From: Nageia nagi
Lineage: Eukaryota; Pinophyta
Assembly: GCA_050084985.1 (NCBI GenBank)
Contig: JBITNC010000001.1
Span: 111,228,001-111,292,000, forward strand
DNA: 64,000 nucleotides
Direction: 5' to 3'
Within the stretch, counting starts at the first letter, position 1, and each line of letters opens with the position of its first letter. The translations under genes and the position numbers were made by a program. Shown here piece after piece: positions 47,930-59,921 of this stretch. The notes under the pieces are model-generated. The model was not told the DNA's origin and made no database searches. It saw only the letters and a program-made list of their open reading frames with translations.

Positions 47930-50050
47930 TTTGTACAAAAATAAATATGCAATAAGAAGGCAAATTTTTACAAGTTTCCATCTATACAAATCAAACATAA
48001 GTAAACATGTCCCATATGTGCAAACATAAGTTGGGGTTGTTTTCTTGTATAGAATTAGGCCTTCACCTGGATGCCCGCAAGGTGGAGCCCAGGTACTACC
48101 AGTCCTCAACCAGTTCACCTTGGTCAATAATATACTCTCACAAGGAGAAGTACCAACTATTTTCCAAGGATCTGATGTATCTTGGACCGACCATTTTAAT
48201 TATCTTGATTAAGGTTTTCAATTTTCCTCCTAGGTTATCAGGATAATCCCTGAATGGATGTACAGACATGTGGTATCACTACACACATACCTATACACCT
48301 AATAGAGTTATGTCCAATCCAACAGAGGTCTTAGGGGCAATTAAGACAAACTTACCACCACTTGGGTCTTCGGACTAAAAGGGCTCCAGTCTGCCCTGTC
48401 CTCACCTTGTGGCTCCCCAAACAAGTCATGTTGTGGAAGAATACGTGCGGATGTGTTCATTTTAGGGGTTACTTTCAATATTTGCATTTTGCAAATATAA
48501 AGCAAATTGTGCAAAAATATAAAGTAAAGTAAAATTGCATCATCCACACGAACTTGAAAAAACTTTAAAAAGTCCAATGGGTTTTGTACTAACCCCTAAA
48601 GGACTTTTTACATTTTGTATATTTTGCTCAATTTATTCAAGCACTTAATGAATTAAAAAAGAACTAAGTCCTACTTAGCATTAATTGATAACTTAAAAAA
48701 CATGCATTGTTTCATGAATTAAAAAATTTAAGTAATAATCATGCATCATGCATTATTTAATTTAAAATTTTAAGTCCTTAGCATGTTTTATTCCTCAAAC
48801 AAGATAAAGATACATGCATCATAAGTCTAGCATGCAATATCTAGATAAGGTTTACAAGATAAAAAGACATGCATCACAAGTCTAGCATGCAAGATCTAGA
48901 TAAAGTTTAAGTAAAAATTATACTAATTCCCCCTTTTTCACTTAAGGTTTTATCCTTAAAAAATTGTATGCTAAGACTTGTCTTATAAGTATGCATTTTA
49001 AGTAAAAAATTCCCTTATTTACTTAAAAAAATAGCATACTTAGACTAAATTACTATGCTTAGAGAGAAAACAAATGCTAAGAGGTTAGCATTCTAGAAAT
49101 TGCATGTGCACCTCTAGCAAATTAAACATGCAATATTAAAAATATTCTAAGCATTTTTTTTAAAATAAGCTAAGTTTAACTTAAAATAAGTTAAAAATAT
49201 TCACCACTTACCAAGTCTCTAAGAATTAAATGGAAAAAGAAGGAGACCCATATCCCTACTTCATGCATTTTAATGCTTCTCCTACCACAAGCATTCAAAA
49301 ACAAATACTCCTAAGTCAATTAAATGCTTTGTAGTTAAAAAATATGACCCCCCCTTTTTCTTCTACCAAGCAGAGCATACGTTGCTTTTTGGGAGTAGTC
49401 AAAAAATTAATGCTCAAGGGGTTTGGTTGGGTTTTTAAGACTTAGGTGGTAAAACAACAAAAATAATAATAATAATAATAAATCCCTTATCTAGTTGGTA
49501 AAACAAAAAATAAATGCATGTTTGTTCTTAAGAAATGACCCCCCCTTTTTCTTTTACCAAGAAGAGCACGTTGCTTTTTGGGAGTAGTCATTTTGCAAGT
49601 GGTAAACAAACTTAATGCATCTAAGTGCATTAAATGACAAGGAGGACTTGCAAATGTTTGGCAGCCATCATACTTGACTGTGGGAAGGAGGAGGACCTTC
49701 ATGGAGGCACTAGAAGATAGCTAATGGAGAGAGTTCAAGGTCAGCAATGGAGGTGATGGTGGCCATGCGTAGGAGAAGACTTGATGGTGAGGGAGGAGGG
49801 AGAAGGCGCAATTGATGAGGGTGATGATCAGGCAGAGAGTGAGGAGAAGATGCATAGGGGCAGCGTGTCAGCATGTCTAAGTGGTGAAGGAGGCAGAGAG
49901 GGGGTAGCAACGAAGGAAATGTCCTAGAGCTATTGCACACTCCTACAATGCCATGGCTATCACTGAAGCTAGAGAGCAAAAGAGGAAGTCGAGGTAGAGC
50001 AGAGGGAGGAGAGGAAGAGTTGACTGCACCTCTACAATCTTAGTGCTGTA
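47930..50050 (-). mobile_element. Family-A copia leader, proximal part
   Basis: The untranslated leader upstream of gag includes a block at 48,000-48,480 that is clearly conserved in family B at 56,900-57,380. A local repeat places similar sequence (run of Cs, then 'cttttaccaag.agagca.cgttgctttttgggagtagtca') at 49,345-49,415 and 49,530-49,600. There is an (AAT)n run at 49,460-49,480. The part 49,680-50,045 is purine-rich on the plus strand and codes for nothing recognisable. Confidence 0.7.
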
Positions 50051-50059
50051 GAGAAGCAT

Positions 50060-50330
50060 AAAGTCCTAATTTGCATAATGCAGATAATTCGAAATTTGGA
50101 TGATGTATCTCTCACCAAGGCTTGGCAACAAAGTATTGCAAGGATAAGACTTTTTTTTCAAGCTTCTTGAGGAAGCTCTTGTTCTCTTTGAGCATAGAAA
50201 GTTGGCTGATGCGATGGTCATTGGTAACTCCTGAAGTCTAGATGTTGAAGGGCTAGTTTCACCCAAATACTCAGAAAGGCTCTCTCCAGCAATCAATACT
50301 TACTTGATGGAGGCATCTCGACAAGAAGGA
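50060..50330 (-). other. Unidentified segment in leader, possible captured exon
   Basis: The minus strand has an open frame (MIAGESLSEYLGETSPSTSR...) and, in another frame, a helical KENKSFLKKLEKKVLSLQYF. It lies next to the kinase fragment and is absent from the family-B leader. No family recognised. Confidence 0.3.
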
Positions 50331-50403
50331 GGGAGGAGGCTATGGGGAAAGGAGTGTAGTCTGCACTGCATGGACCCATTTAACATTTTTGTTTATGTAT
50401 ATC

Positions 50404-50715
50404 CTTTGATGATATGAGTGGTGTCTTATTAAGCTCAAAGCATTTCGGAGGCAAGTACCAATATGTTCCAGCTCCTGGTGAAGTAAGCTCCATTCCTTGT
50501 GAGCCAACATCATCTTCAAATATTTTACTAAGACCAAAATCAGTAACTTTTGCAACACCAACATCATCAAAAAGCATGTTCCTAGGTTTCAAATCATAAT
50601 GAATTATCCTCTGTGGTCTTTTGTTTAGATAGACAAGGCCTGAGAATATTTGAACTATTATACTCCTTGCCTCCCTCTTCGGTAGAATCGGTGTTACCTT
50701 GAGAACTACATTAGA
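50404..50715 (-). pseudogene. TSL: Captured fragment of TOUSLED-like protein kinase
   Basis: About 100 residues of a Ser/Thr kinase catalytic domain are in one open frame on the element's sense strand. The segment starts VVLKVTPILPKREARSIIVQ, passes the catalytic loop IIHYDLKPRN (HYDLKP, as in TOUSLED kinases) and DFGLSKIFEDD, then the activation segment GSQGMELTSPGAGTYWYLPP and CFELNKTPLISSK. It stops sharply at 50,404 and runs into unrelated sequence. TOUSLED kinases are nuclear and act in chromatin assembly and replication. The N-terminal coiled coil, the kinase N-lobe and the C-lobe are absent. The continuous frame without introns suggests capture from spliced RNA. Arg in KPRN (usually KPGN) and Lys in PPKC (usually PPEC) show drift. 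It is certainly non-functional as a kinase. Confidence 0.88.
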
Positions 50716-50794
50716 AGGCCAGCACACATGAAGGAGGATGCAAAGGGCCTGTGCTGATGGGGCTACAAGGATGAGGGAGAAGTGAGATGCAAAG

Positions 50795-50990
50795 GGTTGC
50801 TATCCCTTTCAACGTATCTATTTTGTACATCTCCTATGATCATTGCAGTCTAAGAAACTTTATCTACAACTTGTCACACAATTCGCGTGCCTGCCTGACG
50901 CTTCCACAGTTTGCATTCATGTCTACCAGGTCATGGAGGTGGAGGCTTTGAGGAACTTTGTCAAACAGTTGGCAGACCTTTTCAAATTTG
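50795..50990 (-). pseudogene. Captured fragment of a pentatricopeptide repeat (PPR) gene
   Basis: The minus strand reads KFEKVCQLFDKVPQ, then LVDMNANCGSVRQARELCDK. After a frameshift it reads AMIIGDVQNRYVER. These match successive parts of plant PPR motifs (typically LIDMYAKCGSVEDARELFDKM and NAMIAGYVQNG). PPR proteins bind organelle RNA. Only about one and a half to two repeats are present, in the same orientation as the kinase fragment and the element. Stops and the frameshift make it dead. Confidence 0.7.
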
Positions 50991-50999
50991 TTTTTTCCC

Positions 51000-51657
51000 T
51001 CCCCAATAATTTTTTGATTTATATGTAAAAAATATTATAAATATTTCAAAAAAAAACTTGCAAAGTCTTCCACTTTTTTTTTATTTCAACAATAAAAAAA
51101 TGAGAGAGGGCAAATATCCCCATATTTGCTTTAAATTTTAAACAATTTCCTCTAGAAATTATTTCCCTATATTTGCATTAAAATTTTGCAAAAAATAAGA
51201 CAATTTAGAGAAGAAATAAAGTATTATGTAACTATTACACCTTGGCAATGCTTGTAATAGAGTTATTGATCAATACTACTAATAAACAAAATGTTAGAAA
51301 AAAAATATTTGCATCACATAGTATCCTCTTAAAAGGTATATCATGTATTAAGTATTTTTGTAAAAAAAATGCTACTAACATAAGAGGTTAGCAAAAAAAT
51401 TTGCTTGCATTGCCAATTTTGATCATATTTTGCAAAAAATAAGCTCCAATATCTCACAAAATATGTTAGTATCTAATGTAATAATCTATTAAGATAACCA
51501 AATGAGGAGGAAATTTATACCTTCTCTTAAAATTTACCTCACCAATGGAGTGTAAGATGAGGAATGAAGAAGGATCACCAAGATGTAGCTTCCACACCAA
51601 AAAGAATGAAGAAGGATGAAGAACCTCCAAGATGTAGAAGAAGAGCTTCCACACCAA
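51000..51657 (-). mobile_element. Family-A copia leader, LTR-proximal part
   Basis: This AT-rich leader matches 1-263 from about 51,370 onward. It includes GGTATAAATTTCCTCCTC-type sequence and short direct repeats of 'aagaatgaagaaggat' (51,562 and 51,600). Confidence 0.8.
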
Positions 51658-51670
51658 GCTCTAGATACCA
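51658..51670 (-). other. Primer-binding site of family-A copia
   Basis: The minus-strand TGGTATCTAGAGC lies two bases from the LTR end. It matches the tRNA-iMet-type PBS (TGGTATCAGAGC) except for one extra T. Confidence 0.8.
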
Positions 51671-51672
51671 AT

Positions 51673-52144
51673 TGAGAGAATTAGCACTACTCTAATCCTC
51701 AAGGTCCAAGACTAGGAAGCTCAATCACACAACATTCACACAAGATAACACAAGTGTAATGTGGTTCCTCCCTCCTTGGGAGTACATCCACAACTAGTAT
51801 CTCAATTCTCAAGTATGTCCCTCTTACAACTATTCTCTTCCTCTCTCCTACACAAACTAGTAGAGTAATCTTACTCCAAAACTTTGATGTGTTACAAGAG
51901 GAGAGGCCCTCTATTTATAGCTTGAGAGCACCTCCCTAACCTCCCTTTAACCCAAGGGTAAGGTTAGGGTTACAATAAATGCATGACCTAACTTTAACCT
52001 ACCAACTAACCCCATGGTTAGGTCAAAGTCCACACATAATAAAGAATTCAATTAATCCCTTAAGGTATCTACATATCCTTTAAGTGATTAATTGAATTTA
52101 CAAGGAGTTTAGATATTCACCATATTTCATTACAAATTCTAACA
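51673..52144 (-). mobile_element. 5' LTR of family-A copia
   Basis: It is 472 bp, the same length as 42,614-43,085, with about eleven differences by eye. A TATAAATAG on the minus strand at about 51,911-51,919 is a likely TATA box. CAATG follows at 52,145. Confidence 0.95.
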
Positions 52145-52149
52145 CAATG

Positions 52150-52743
52150 TACATGAAGTAGTCATCCAACTAGAAGTCATGAAAAATCTCTAAGATCCTA
52201 CATACCTGAGGTAAGTAATCTGTAATCTTAAAAGAACCTATAATTCATGATTAGCTTAAATAATAAGGTCAATTAGATGCAACATATTTGTCTCATCAAA
52301 GATAGATGAATCACATAAATACCATCATGAACTGATCAATGGTGCATTATAATTCATCATAAATATTCCATGCCAAAAATTTATAGTTATCTGCTATATA
52401 TAAAATATGTGTTGATTATCATTACAAAATAGAGCATGCATATATGAGTTCCTCATGTATGGATAAATAAATAGTGCTAAAACACACAAAAGATTTCTTC
52501 ACACATGGATAATTGAGTAGTGCTAGATTGACCAAAATAGAGCATGCACATATGAGTTTGTCACATATGGATAATTGAATAGTGCCAAAAGACACATAAG
52601 AGTTCCTCACATATGGATAATTGAATAATATTATATTGGTAAATTTCTACAACAAGTTCCTCACGCAGAGCAAACTTACCATGAAGGTGTACAACAAAAT
52701 CAACACTATATAGCATAAAATCCTCCTAAGGACAAAGTTGTCA
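52150..52743 (-). mobile_element. Family-B 3' UTR, resumed after the family-A insertion
   Basis: It continues from 42,608 without loss: the joined sequence matches 60,600-61,110. Tandem 'gttcctcacatatggataattgaatagtgc' units occupy 52,430-52,630. Confidence 0.85.
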
Positions 52744-55700
52744 TCATAAATATGAATTCAATACAAGAATTAAAATTTCACTTCCCTTTAAGTGCAACTT
52801 CACCAACCCAATAGCATCCCTAATCTTACAAAATTGAGCCTTTGGGAGGGGCTTAGCAAACAAATTAGCAGAGTTCAAGATGGATGGATAATACTCCAGG
52901 TGTATGATGCCATCAAGAACCTTCTCCCTAATAAAATGAGCATGGATTTTCACATGTTTTATTCTCTGATGGAACACAAGATACTTAGCTAAAGAAATAG
53001 TCAATTGATTATTTGAAGAAATAAAAGATGAACCACCTTGCTCATACCTAATTTCTTTTAGAAGATGTCTTAGTCAAATGGCTTATTAGGTTGCAACAGA
53101 TATGGTACGATATTTGGCTTCTATGGTGGAAAAAGAAATAGTAGGTTGCTTCTTGGAAGCCCAAGAGATAGCACCTAAACCAATGATAAACACATACATA
53201 GAGGTTGACTTCCTTTCATCTGTATCTCTTCCATAGTCAGAATATGAGAATCTAGAAGAAACAAATGAGGGCAACTTGGAATACTTGAGAACAAGATCAT
53301 TAGTCCCTACAACATACCTTAAGATTTGCTTAACAATATTAAGATGCTCAACATAAGGTTTCTGCATGAATCATGCTATCAGATTCATTGCAAAGGTAAT
53401 ATCTAGCTTAAATATAGTCAAATATAAAAGATTACTAATTAATTACCTGTAAGCTATAATATCAACTAACTAAGAGTTAGAGCTTAGAGAAATAGTAACT
53501 CCAAGAGAGATTGAAATCATAGCATATCTACACTCTTCCATTCCAAACTTTTGCAAGATGTCAAATATATACTTTGATTGATTGAGGTATGTACAATCCT
53601 TGTATTGATACACTTACATTCTAAGATAATAGTAGAAAAGACCAAGATCAATAATTTCAAATGTTGCCTTAAGTTTGGATATGCACTTTTGAATAATTTT
53701 ATCATTATTTCCAGTAATTAAAATATCATCCACAAAGGAGAATCAAGACCATCTCTTTTCTTTGATTGAGCACATATAAATCAAAGTAAAAAAAACACTT
53801 AGAGAATCTAATATCTACAAAGTACCTTGAAATCTATTTATACTAGGCTCTAGGTGCTTGCTTAAGTCCATACAATGACTTCTTTAGCTTGCACATAAAG
53901 GACTCTTTACCTTCTATAATAAACCCTTTTGGTTGATTCATGAAGATTTCCACATCTAAGTCACCATTGAGAAATGCACTCTTGATCAAGTTGAAAAACT
54001 TTTCATCTTTGAGCTATCAAAAGAGCAAAGATAACTCTCATAGTAGGCATTTTTGCCATGGAATCAAAGGTTTTCTCATAATCTACATTGCATTTTTAAG
54101 CAAAACCTTTAACTATTAATCTTTCCTTGTATTTCTTAGTATCTCCAACTAAATTGAGCTTTAACTTGTAGATCCACTTATTACCAATCATATTCTTTTC
54201 ATTATGATAAGAATCCAAGTTCTAAGTTTTATTTTTCATAAGTGCTTCATACTCCACTTTTATGGCTTCCATCCAACACTCGTGCTTAGAAGCTTATTTT
54301 AAGGTTGAAGGCTTATGCTTATTGTCAATATTGATAATTAAAGATTTGTTCAAGGTCATGCTTCTTGTTATCCTTTGTGTTGGAGAATTTTATTCTTGAG
54401 GTGACTTGTCTAGATCAATATCCAACCAACTAGAAGCAATTAAAGAGTCCTTTGGATCATCAACATCCTCATTAGAAGTAGATTATTCAAGAAGTTCATT
54501 GAAATTTACATCTCTTGAAATGAACACTAATTTATAGGTTGGAGAGTAGAGCATGTAGCCTCTATGTTGACTATCATAACCTACAAAGATGCATTTTTTA
54601 GTTCTTTTCTCTAACTTTTTCATTTTCTTAGAAATAATGTAGGAGAATGATTTACAACTAAACACCCTAAGATGTGAAATGTTAGGTTTTCTTTTTAACT
54701 AAGCCTCAAAAGGAGTTTTACTCTAAACAATTTTTATGGGACACCTATTCAAGGTGTAAATAGCAATGCTCACAGCTTCACCCCATAAGAAGTTAGGAAG
54801 ATTACCCAACATGCATCTACCCATCTCTATAATTATTCTATTTTTTTTTTGATAACATCATTCTGCTAAGGAGTGTAAGAAATTATAAACTACCTCTTGA
54901 TTCTATACTTAGCACAATAGTCATTGAACTCATTGCTATTATATTATCCTCTATTATTTGATCTCAACATTTTGATTTTAAGGTTAGTTTGATTTTCAAC
55001 AAGGCCTTAAAAATCATAAAACTCTCAAAATTTTGATCTTTGTGCTCAAGTAGATACCCAAAGGTCATCCTACTAAAGTCATTAATGAAGGTCAAGACAT
55101 AAGATGCTCGTCCAAGAGATTTAGTCTAAAACGGACCCATCAAATATAAATGCACAAGTTGAAGAGGTTAAGATGCTTTTGTTATCTTATCTTTTTCAAA
55201 CTTTTATCTATGCATTTTACCAATAATGCACTTCTCACATAGACCAATCAAAGAAGAAATTGAAGGTAAACTTTTTACAAGTTCTTGATCTTTCATAATT
55301 TGAATACTCTTATGGTTAAGATGCCCTAAATTATGGTGCCAAAGATTACCTTTAGAATACACACTAGAAGTAAGACACATCTTTGATGGAACTCGATCCA
55401 TAATATGAAAGTTATCTTTCATAGATCCTTTAACCAATATGGCAAGTCCTTTCTTAATGCATGAAAATTGAGAGTCAAACTCAAAAGAGTACCTTTTTCT
55501 AGCAACTTATATTATAGAGAGAAGGTTCATCCTTAACTTAGAAATATAGAGAATATTTTTAAAAATCATTTTATGAATAAACACACTCCCAATTTCCTAA
55601 ACTTCAAAGGTAGATTTATCAACTATCACAACCGCATCTTTACTATACTTGTAAAAGTTCTTAAACCTTTCCTTTTCAAAGTATAAGTGATTAATGCAAT

Positions 55701-56735
55701 TAGAATCAACAATCCATTTAGATAAAAAAGAGTGAGACATGGTGTAGAGCACCATATCCAAACCAACATGAATATTCTTCCTGTCTTTGTAGTTTTTTAC
55801 ATTTCTATTACCTTTGTTTTTTTTCGCTCTTTCTTTTTGTAGCAATCAATTTCTTTGTGACCTTGGATGCCATAACACTTACAATTACCATCAAATATTT
55901 TTTTAGAATAACAAATATTTACTTTTCCTTTTCCATCTCTTTGCTTGAAGTGGTTGTTGTTGTTTCTACTGCTATGGTTGTTGTTTTTGTTGTTCCTATT
56001 GCTGTTGTAACCATTGCCTCTTTTTTAAACCTTTTTAAGTAAGAAGGATAAGATTTTTTTTATGGTTGAACTTCTTCTTGAAAGAAATTTTGATTGCTCA
56101 AAGAGCAACATTATTATCCTTAGGACAAAAAATCAACACCTTATTATTAAGGGTTTTTTCATGCTTCAATAGGTGCTTAGAAAGGTTCTCAAGGGAGAAG
56201 ACTTTGCTTCATCATCAAGATTTATTTACATAACCATCATAAAGTTTTTAAAATTTGAAGAAAGGCTTTGAAGAATGATGAAGACCATGAACTCATCATT
56301 GATCTAATTGCACCCATAAGCAATAAGTTGGATCCTTAGATCAATGAGTTTGTTCAAATAGATAGCCATATTTTCATCTTTCCCTTGACAAGATTGAAGC
56401 AACTTTTAGAGAACGGTAAATCTTCTTGAAAAATTTGAACTAAGATAGATTTGCTTAAGCTTATCCCATGCTTTTTTTTATTGATGTTGAAGAGAAAATC
56501 ATCAAAAGCATATCATTTGAAATTGCATGATAAATCATGGAGGTTGCCAACTCATTCTTTATGTTGTAAGCTTCTAGTGTCTTCTCATTTTTAAGAGATA
56601 CAAGGTTTCCATTTACTATTTGCCAAAGCTTCCTTACCTGTAATTTAGCTCTCATCCATGGTTCTCAAATCCCATAGTTGGAACCATCAAGAATGTGTTT
56701 GGGTAAAAAGGATTCTCCTATTTGCTACATAATAA
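52744..56735 (-). pseudogene. Family-B copia gag-pol polyprotein, first body
   Basis: It has the same domain order as family A but is more decayed. Gag starts near 56,735 (GESFLPKHILDGSNYGI) with RAKLQVRKLWQIVNGNLVS at 56,600-56,655. The protease reads KWIVDSNCINHL, so the catalytic DSG has become DSN (about 55,690). The pre-integrase LWHHNLGHLNHKS is at about 55,330. The integrase, about 54,840-55,190, is badly broken. RT spans about 53,500-54,300 with many frameshifts. RNase H is at 52,744-53,367 (SKKQPTISFSTIEAKYRTI). Stops are frequent. This copy is older than the family-A element inserted into its 3' UTR. Confidence 0.85.
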
Positions 56736-56739
56736 TGTG

Positions 56740-58470
56740 AAATAATAAGCATATGGTTTCAATAAATAATATTAAATATTAAGTTTTAACCAAGTAAATA
56801 ATACATGTCACATTTAATATTAAAAATATGTTTGATTTGATTCACAAGTGTAAATATTTTACAATTCAAATAATAACCCATGTACCTATATACATATCTC
56901 ATCTCAAGAATCATAGATGTAAAGTGACATTATTGAGGCTTGTTTTCTTATATAAAATTAGGCCTTCACTTGGATGCCCACATAAGAGGAGCCTAGATCC
57001 TACCAATCCTCAACCAATTTCCTTTGGGTAGCAATATAATCTCATAAAGAGAAGTACTAGCTATTTTACAAAGTTTTGACATTTATTGGATCAACCACAT
57101 TATTAATCTTGATTAGGTTTCAAGTTGTCCTCTTAGGTTATCAGAATAATCCTTGAATGGGTGTGTGGATATGTGATATCACTACACATATACCTATCCA
57201 CCTATTAGAGTTAAATTCAGACCAATAAAGGACTTAAGGAAAATTAAGAAGTACAAATTTTTCACCACTTGGATCATCAAACTTAAAGGCTTCAGTCCAC
57301 TTGTTCTCACCTCATGGCTCTCTAAACAAGTTGTGTTATAGAATGTATGTGCGGATTTGTTCATTTTAAAGGGCTACTCATATCAATGTTTACGATTTTT
57401 GCATAAGTAAATAAAATAAGATGCACAACATGAAGTAAAAGAGCATAAAATTAAACATCATCCATTCATAACTTGGAATCTAAGAGTCCAATGAGTTTTG
57501 TTTACTAACCCCTAAAGGACATCTTTTCATAGGTCCATATTTTGCACAAGTTAACTTAGCAAAAAATATGATAATTAATTCCATAAATTAAATTTGCATA
57601 AAGGATAAATAATCAACATTCTTTTTTAAGTCATAAGTATGCATCTTAAAATTCTTAAGTCCTAAGCATTAACTAAAAAAAAATTAAGTCCTTAAGAATG
57701 CATTATTTGACTTAAAAAAAAAGTATCTAACTAAAATTTTAAGTCTTTAAGCATTTATCACCAAAAATTAAGTTCTAAATAAGTAATAGGCATGCATGCA
57801 CAATCTCAACTTAAAAATTTAAGTTCATGCATCATCTTAACTTAAAAGTATGTATCTAAAAATGTACTTAACAATTTTAAGAAATATATCTTTAAAAAAT
57901 TTGAATACTTATCAAATAAGTACCATGCATTTAACTTTTAAGTAGTAAGCATTTACTTAAAATTTTAAGCCCTAATCATTAACTTAAAAAAATTAAGTAA
58001 GCGTCATGATTTAAACTTTAAGTAAAAAAAATTCATACAATTCCCTCTTTTTACTTAAGTTTTTATCCTTAAAATTTGTAGGCTAAACAATTAGTAGGCA
58101 TAGATAAATTTCAAGTAAGAACTAAATCCTCCTCCTTCAACTTAAATATTTATCCTTTAAAAAAGCATACTTAGATTACCTTAGAAATTTTTTGACTAAA
58201 CAATTTTGCCTAAGTAAATTACCATATTTAAAAAAAAATTATACTTCAAAATATCCTCCATGTGCCACATTTTTTCAAAAAGGTGTTATAGCTTGTAAGA
58301 GTAATGTAATCATGACAATGCATTAAATTTGGAGTATAAATGCATAAAAGAGATGACTTGCAAGCAAATATATGGAAAAAGATGATGGTATATCAAAGAA
58401 AAAACTTTATTTGCAAGTAAACAAAAAACTTTGAAGGCCAACGACCAAAAAAATAATAAAGAAAAGTGGA
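56740..58470 (-). mobile_element. Family-B copia leader, gag-proximal part
   Basis: Non-coding. The block 56,900-57,380 matches 48,000-48,480 of family A. Further on, 57,600-58,060 is dominated by 'taagt' and 'cttaaaa' motifs in both strands, also as in family A (48,650-49,200). Confidence 0.7.
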
Positions 58471-58474
58471 GTGT

Positions 58475-59280
58475 CTAACTAAGATGCAAGAAAAATTTTA
58501 CAAAAAAAAATGTGCTAGGAAAGAGTTGCGCATGGAGGTGATGGACAAGCCACAAAATAGTAGTGCAAGAGATGGTGAATAGTGGTAGAAGGGCCATGAA
58601 GGGGGGATGTGCAGAGAGGAGTGAGAGGAGAAGGATGCTAGGAAGGAGCATGATCACTGGCAAGTAAAGAAGATGGTGTAGCAAGAGAGAGTTGCAAGTG
58701 AGGTGACAAGAGGCTGTAGAGGCCATGGGTGGAGCATTTTATTTTAGAGAAAAATAATTTAGTGGAGTAATCACCACCATAGCTATGTGTAGTGCTCAAC
58801 AAAAGGAAACCAGACAAAGGAGGCCAAGCAAGTGGCTAAGAGAAAGAATGATGGGCAACATGGAAGGTTTAACGAGGATTGAGATGCACTAAATAGGAGG
58901 GTTAGACAAGTCAATATGGTAATGGAAGGAGCTACATAAGAGACCAGGGAGGAGTGGGAGGTTGTACTGGTTGCACTGGCATATACATAGACTACAAGAT
59001 GATTTGTGTGCATTAGTTGCCGAAGGTGTTATAACTGATGTAGTTCTTGTAGATGTCGAGAAGGATAAATGACTTGCAAGGTTTACAATAACAGTAGTGA
59101 AGGATGTAAGTAGAAGGGAGCTACAAAAATCATGAGGAGAAAGCCATGAAGTTCATACATCAAGTGGGAGAAAGAGCCAAGTAGTAGATGAAATGCATAG
59201 GTATGGTGATCAACTAAGGAGTGGAAGGCATTGAAAGAGCTACAAAGTCAAGCAACATGGGGTTTTGTTTTGAAGATAGG
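58475..59280 (-). other. Purine-rich tract in family-B leader
   Basis: The plus strand is purine-rich (GGAGG, GAAGG, GAGAG repeats) and richer in G+C than its surroundings. It gives pyrimidine-rich open frames on the minus strand coding for Leu, Ser and His. It occupies the same relative position as 49,680-50,045 in family A. No domain recognised. Confidence 0.4.
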
Positions 59281-59387
59281 TGATATCAAAGTTTAAAAAA
59301 AAATCCACCTTCCTCCTTTTTTAAAAAATTAAAAATTATCTCTTGGCCTCTAATGTTTTGCAATATTCTCCTTTCATAATAAAAAAG

Positions 59388-59505
59388 GTATATATATATA
59401 TATATATATATTGAAGGATAATGTAGAGATAAATGTAAAATACAATATCCTTTTTTTGTTTTTTTTAAAGATATTATTTCTTTTAATATATATATATATA
59501 CATAC
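59388..59505 (+). repeat. Two (TA)n microsatellites
   Basis: An uninterrupted TA run of about 12 repeats lies at 59,389-59,412, and a shorter one (about 7) at 59,486-59,502, followed by CATACATGCATGC. Confidence 0.9.
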
Positions 59506-59921
59506 ATGCATGCTAACACTTTCTATTTTGCATAAATTTTAGAGTAGAAAAAATGCAAATTATGATATTTTTACACATAAAAATAAGTGTAAAAAAATGC
59601 AATTTTATGTTACCATAAATTTTGGTAAAGGCTAAAAAAAAAATATATTATTGCTACAATATAAACTTCCACCAAGAATTGTAACTAACATAAGGGTTAG
59701 TATGTTATAAATTGTAACAATAATATATTATTATATTAACCAAAGGCAACTAACAAAAATAATGTTAATATCATATATTAATCCAATAAGGAAATGAGGT
59801 TATACCTTTGAAGTTCTTTTACCTCACAATGGAGAGTAGGATGAAGACCTTGAAGTTGAATACCTCTAAGATGTTGAAGGAGAGCTTCCCCTCTAAGGAT
59901 GTGAAGAGGAGCTTCCAAGGT

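Larger units (their letters stand above)
42614..52144 (-). mobile_element. Nearly complete family-A copia element, nested in family B
   Basis: This is a 9,531-bp minus-strand element. It has two 472-bp LTRs (42,614-43,085 and 51,673-52,144) that differ at about eleven positions by eye. A perfect CAATG target duplication (42,609-42,613 and 52,145-52,149), a PBS, a polypurine tract and gag-pol are all present. It is the youngest insertion with both ends in the window. The 3.7-kb leader is unusually long and contains host-gene fragments. The polyprotein has one frameshift and about ten stops, so it is not autonomous now. Confidence 0.95.

Noticed and set aside
50380-50727. The kinase frame as a real host gene
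   Set aside because: Only part of a catalytic domain is present, homology ends abruptly inside the C-lobe, and it sits between the PBS and gag of a bounded copia element.
58475-59013. Leu-rich frames resembling membrane segments
   Set aside because: The hydrophobic appearance comes from translating a purine-rich tract on its complement. There is no start context and no conservation.
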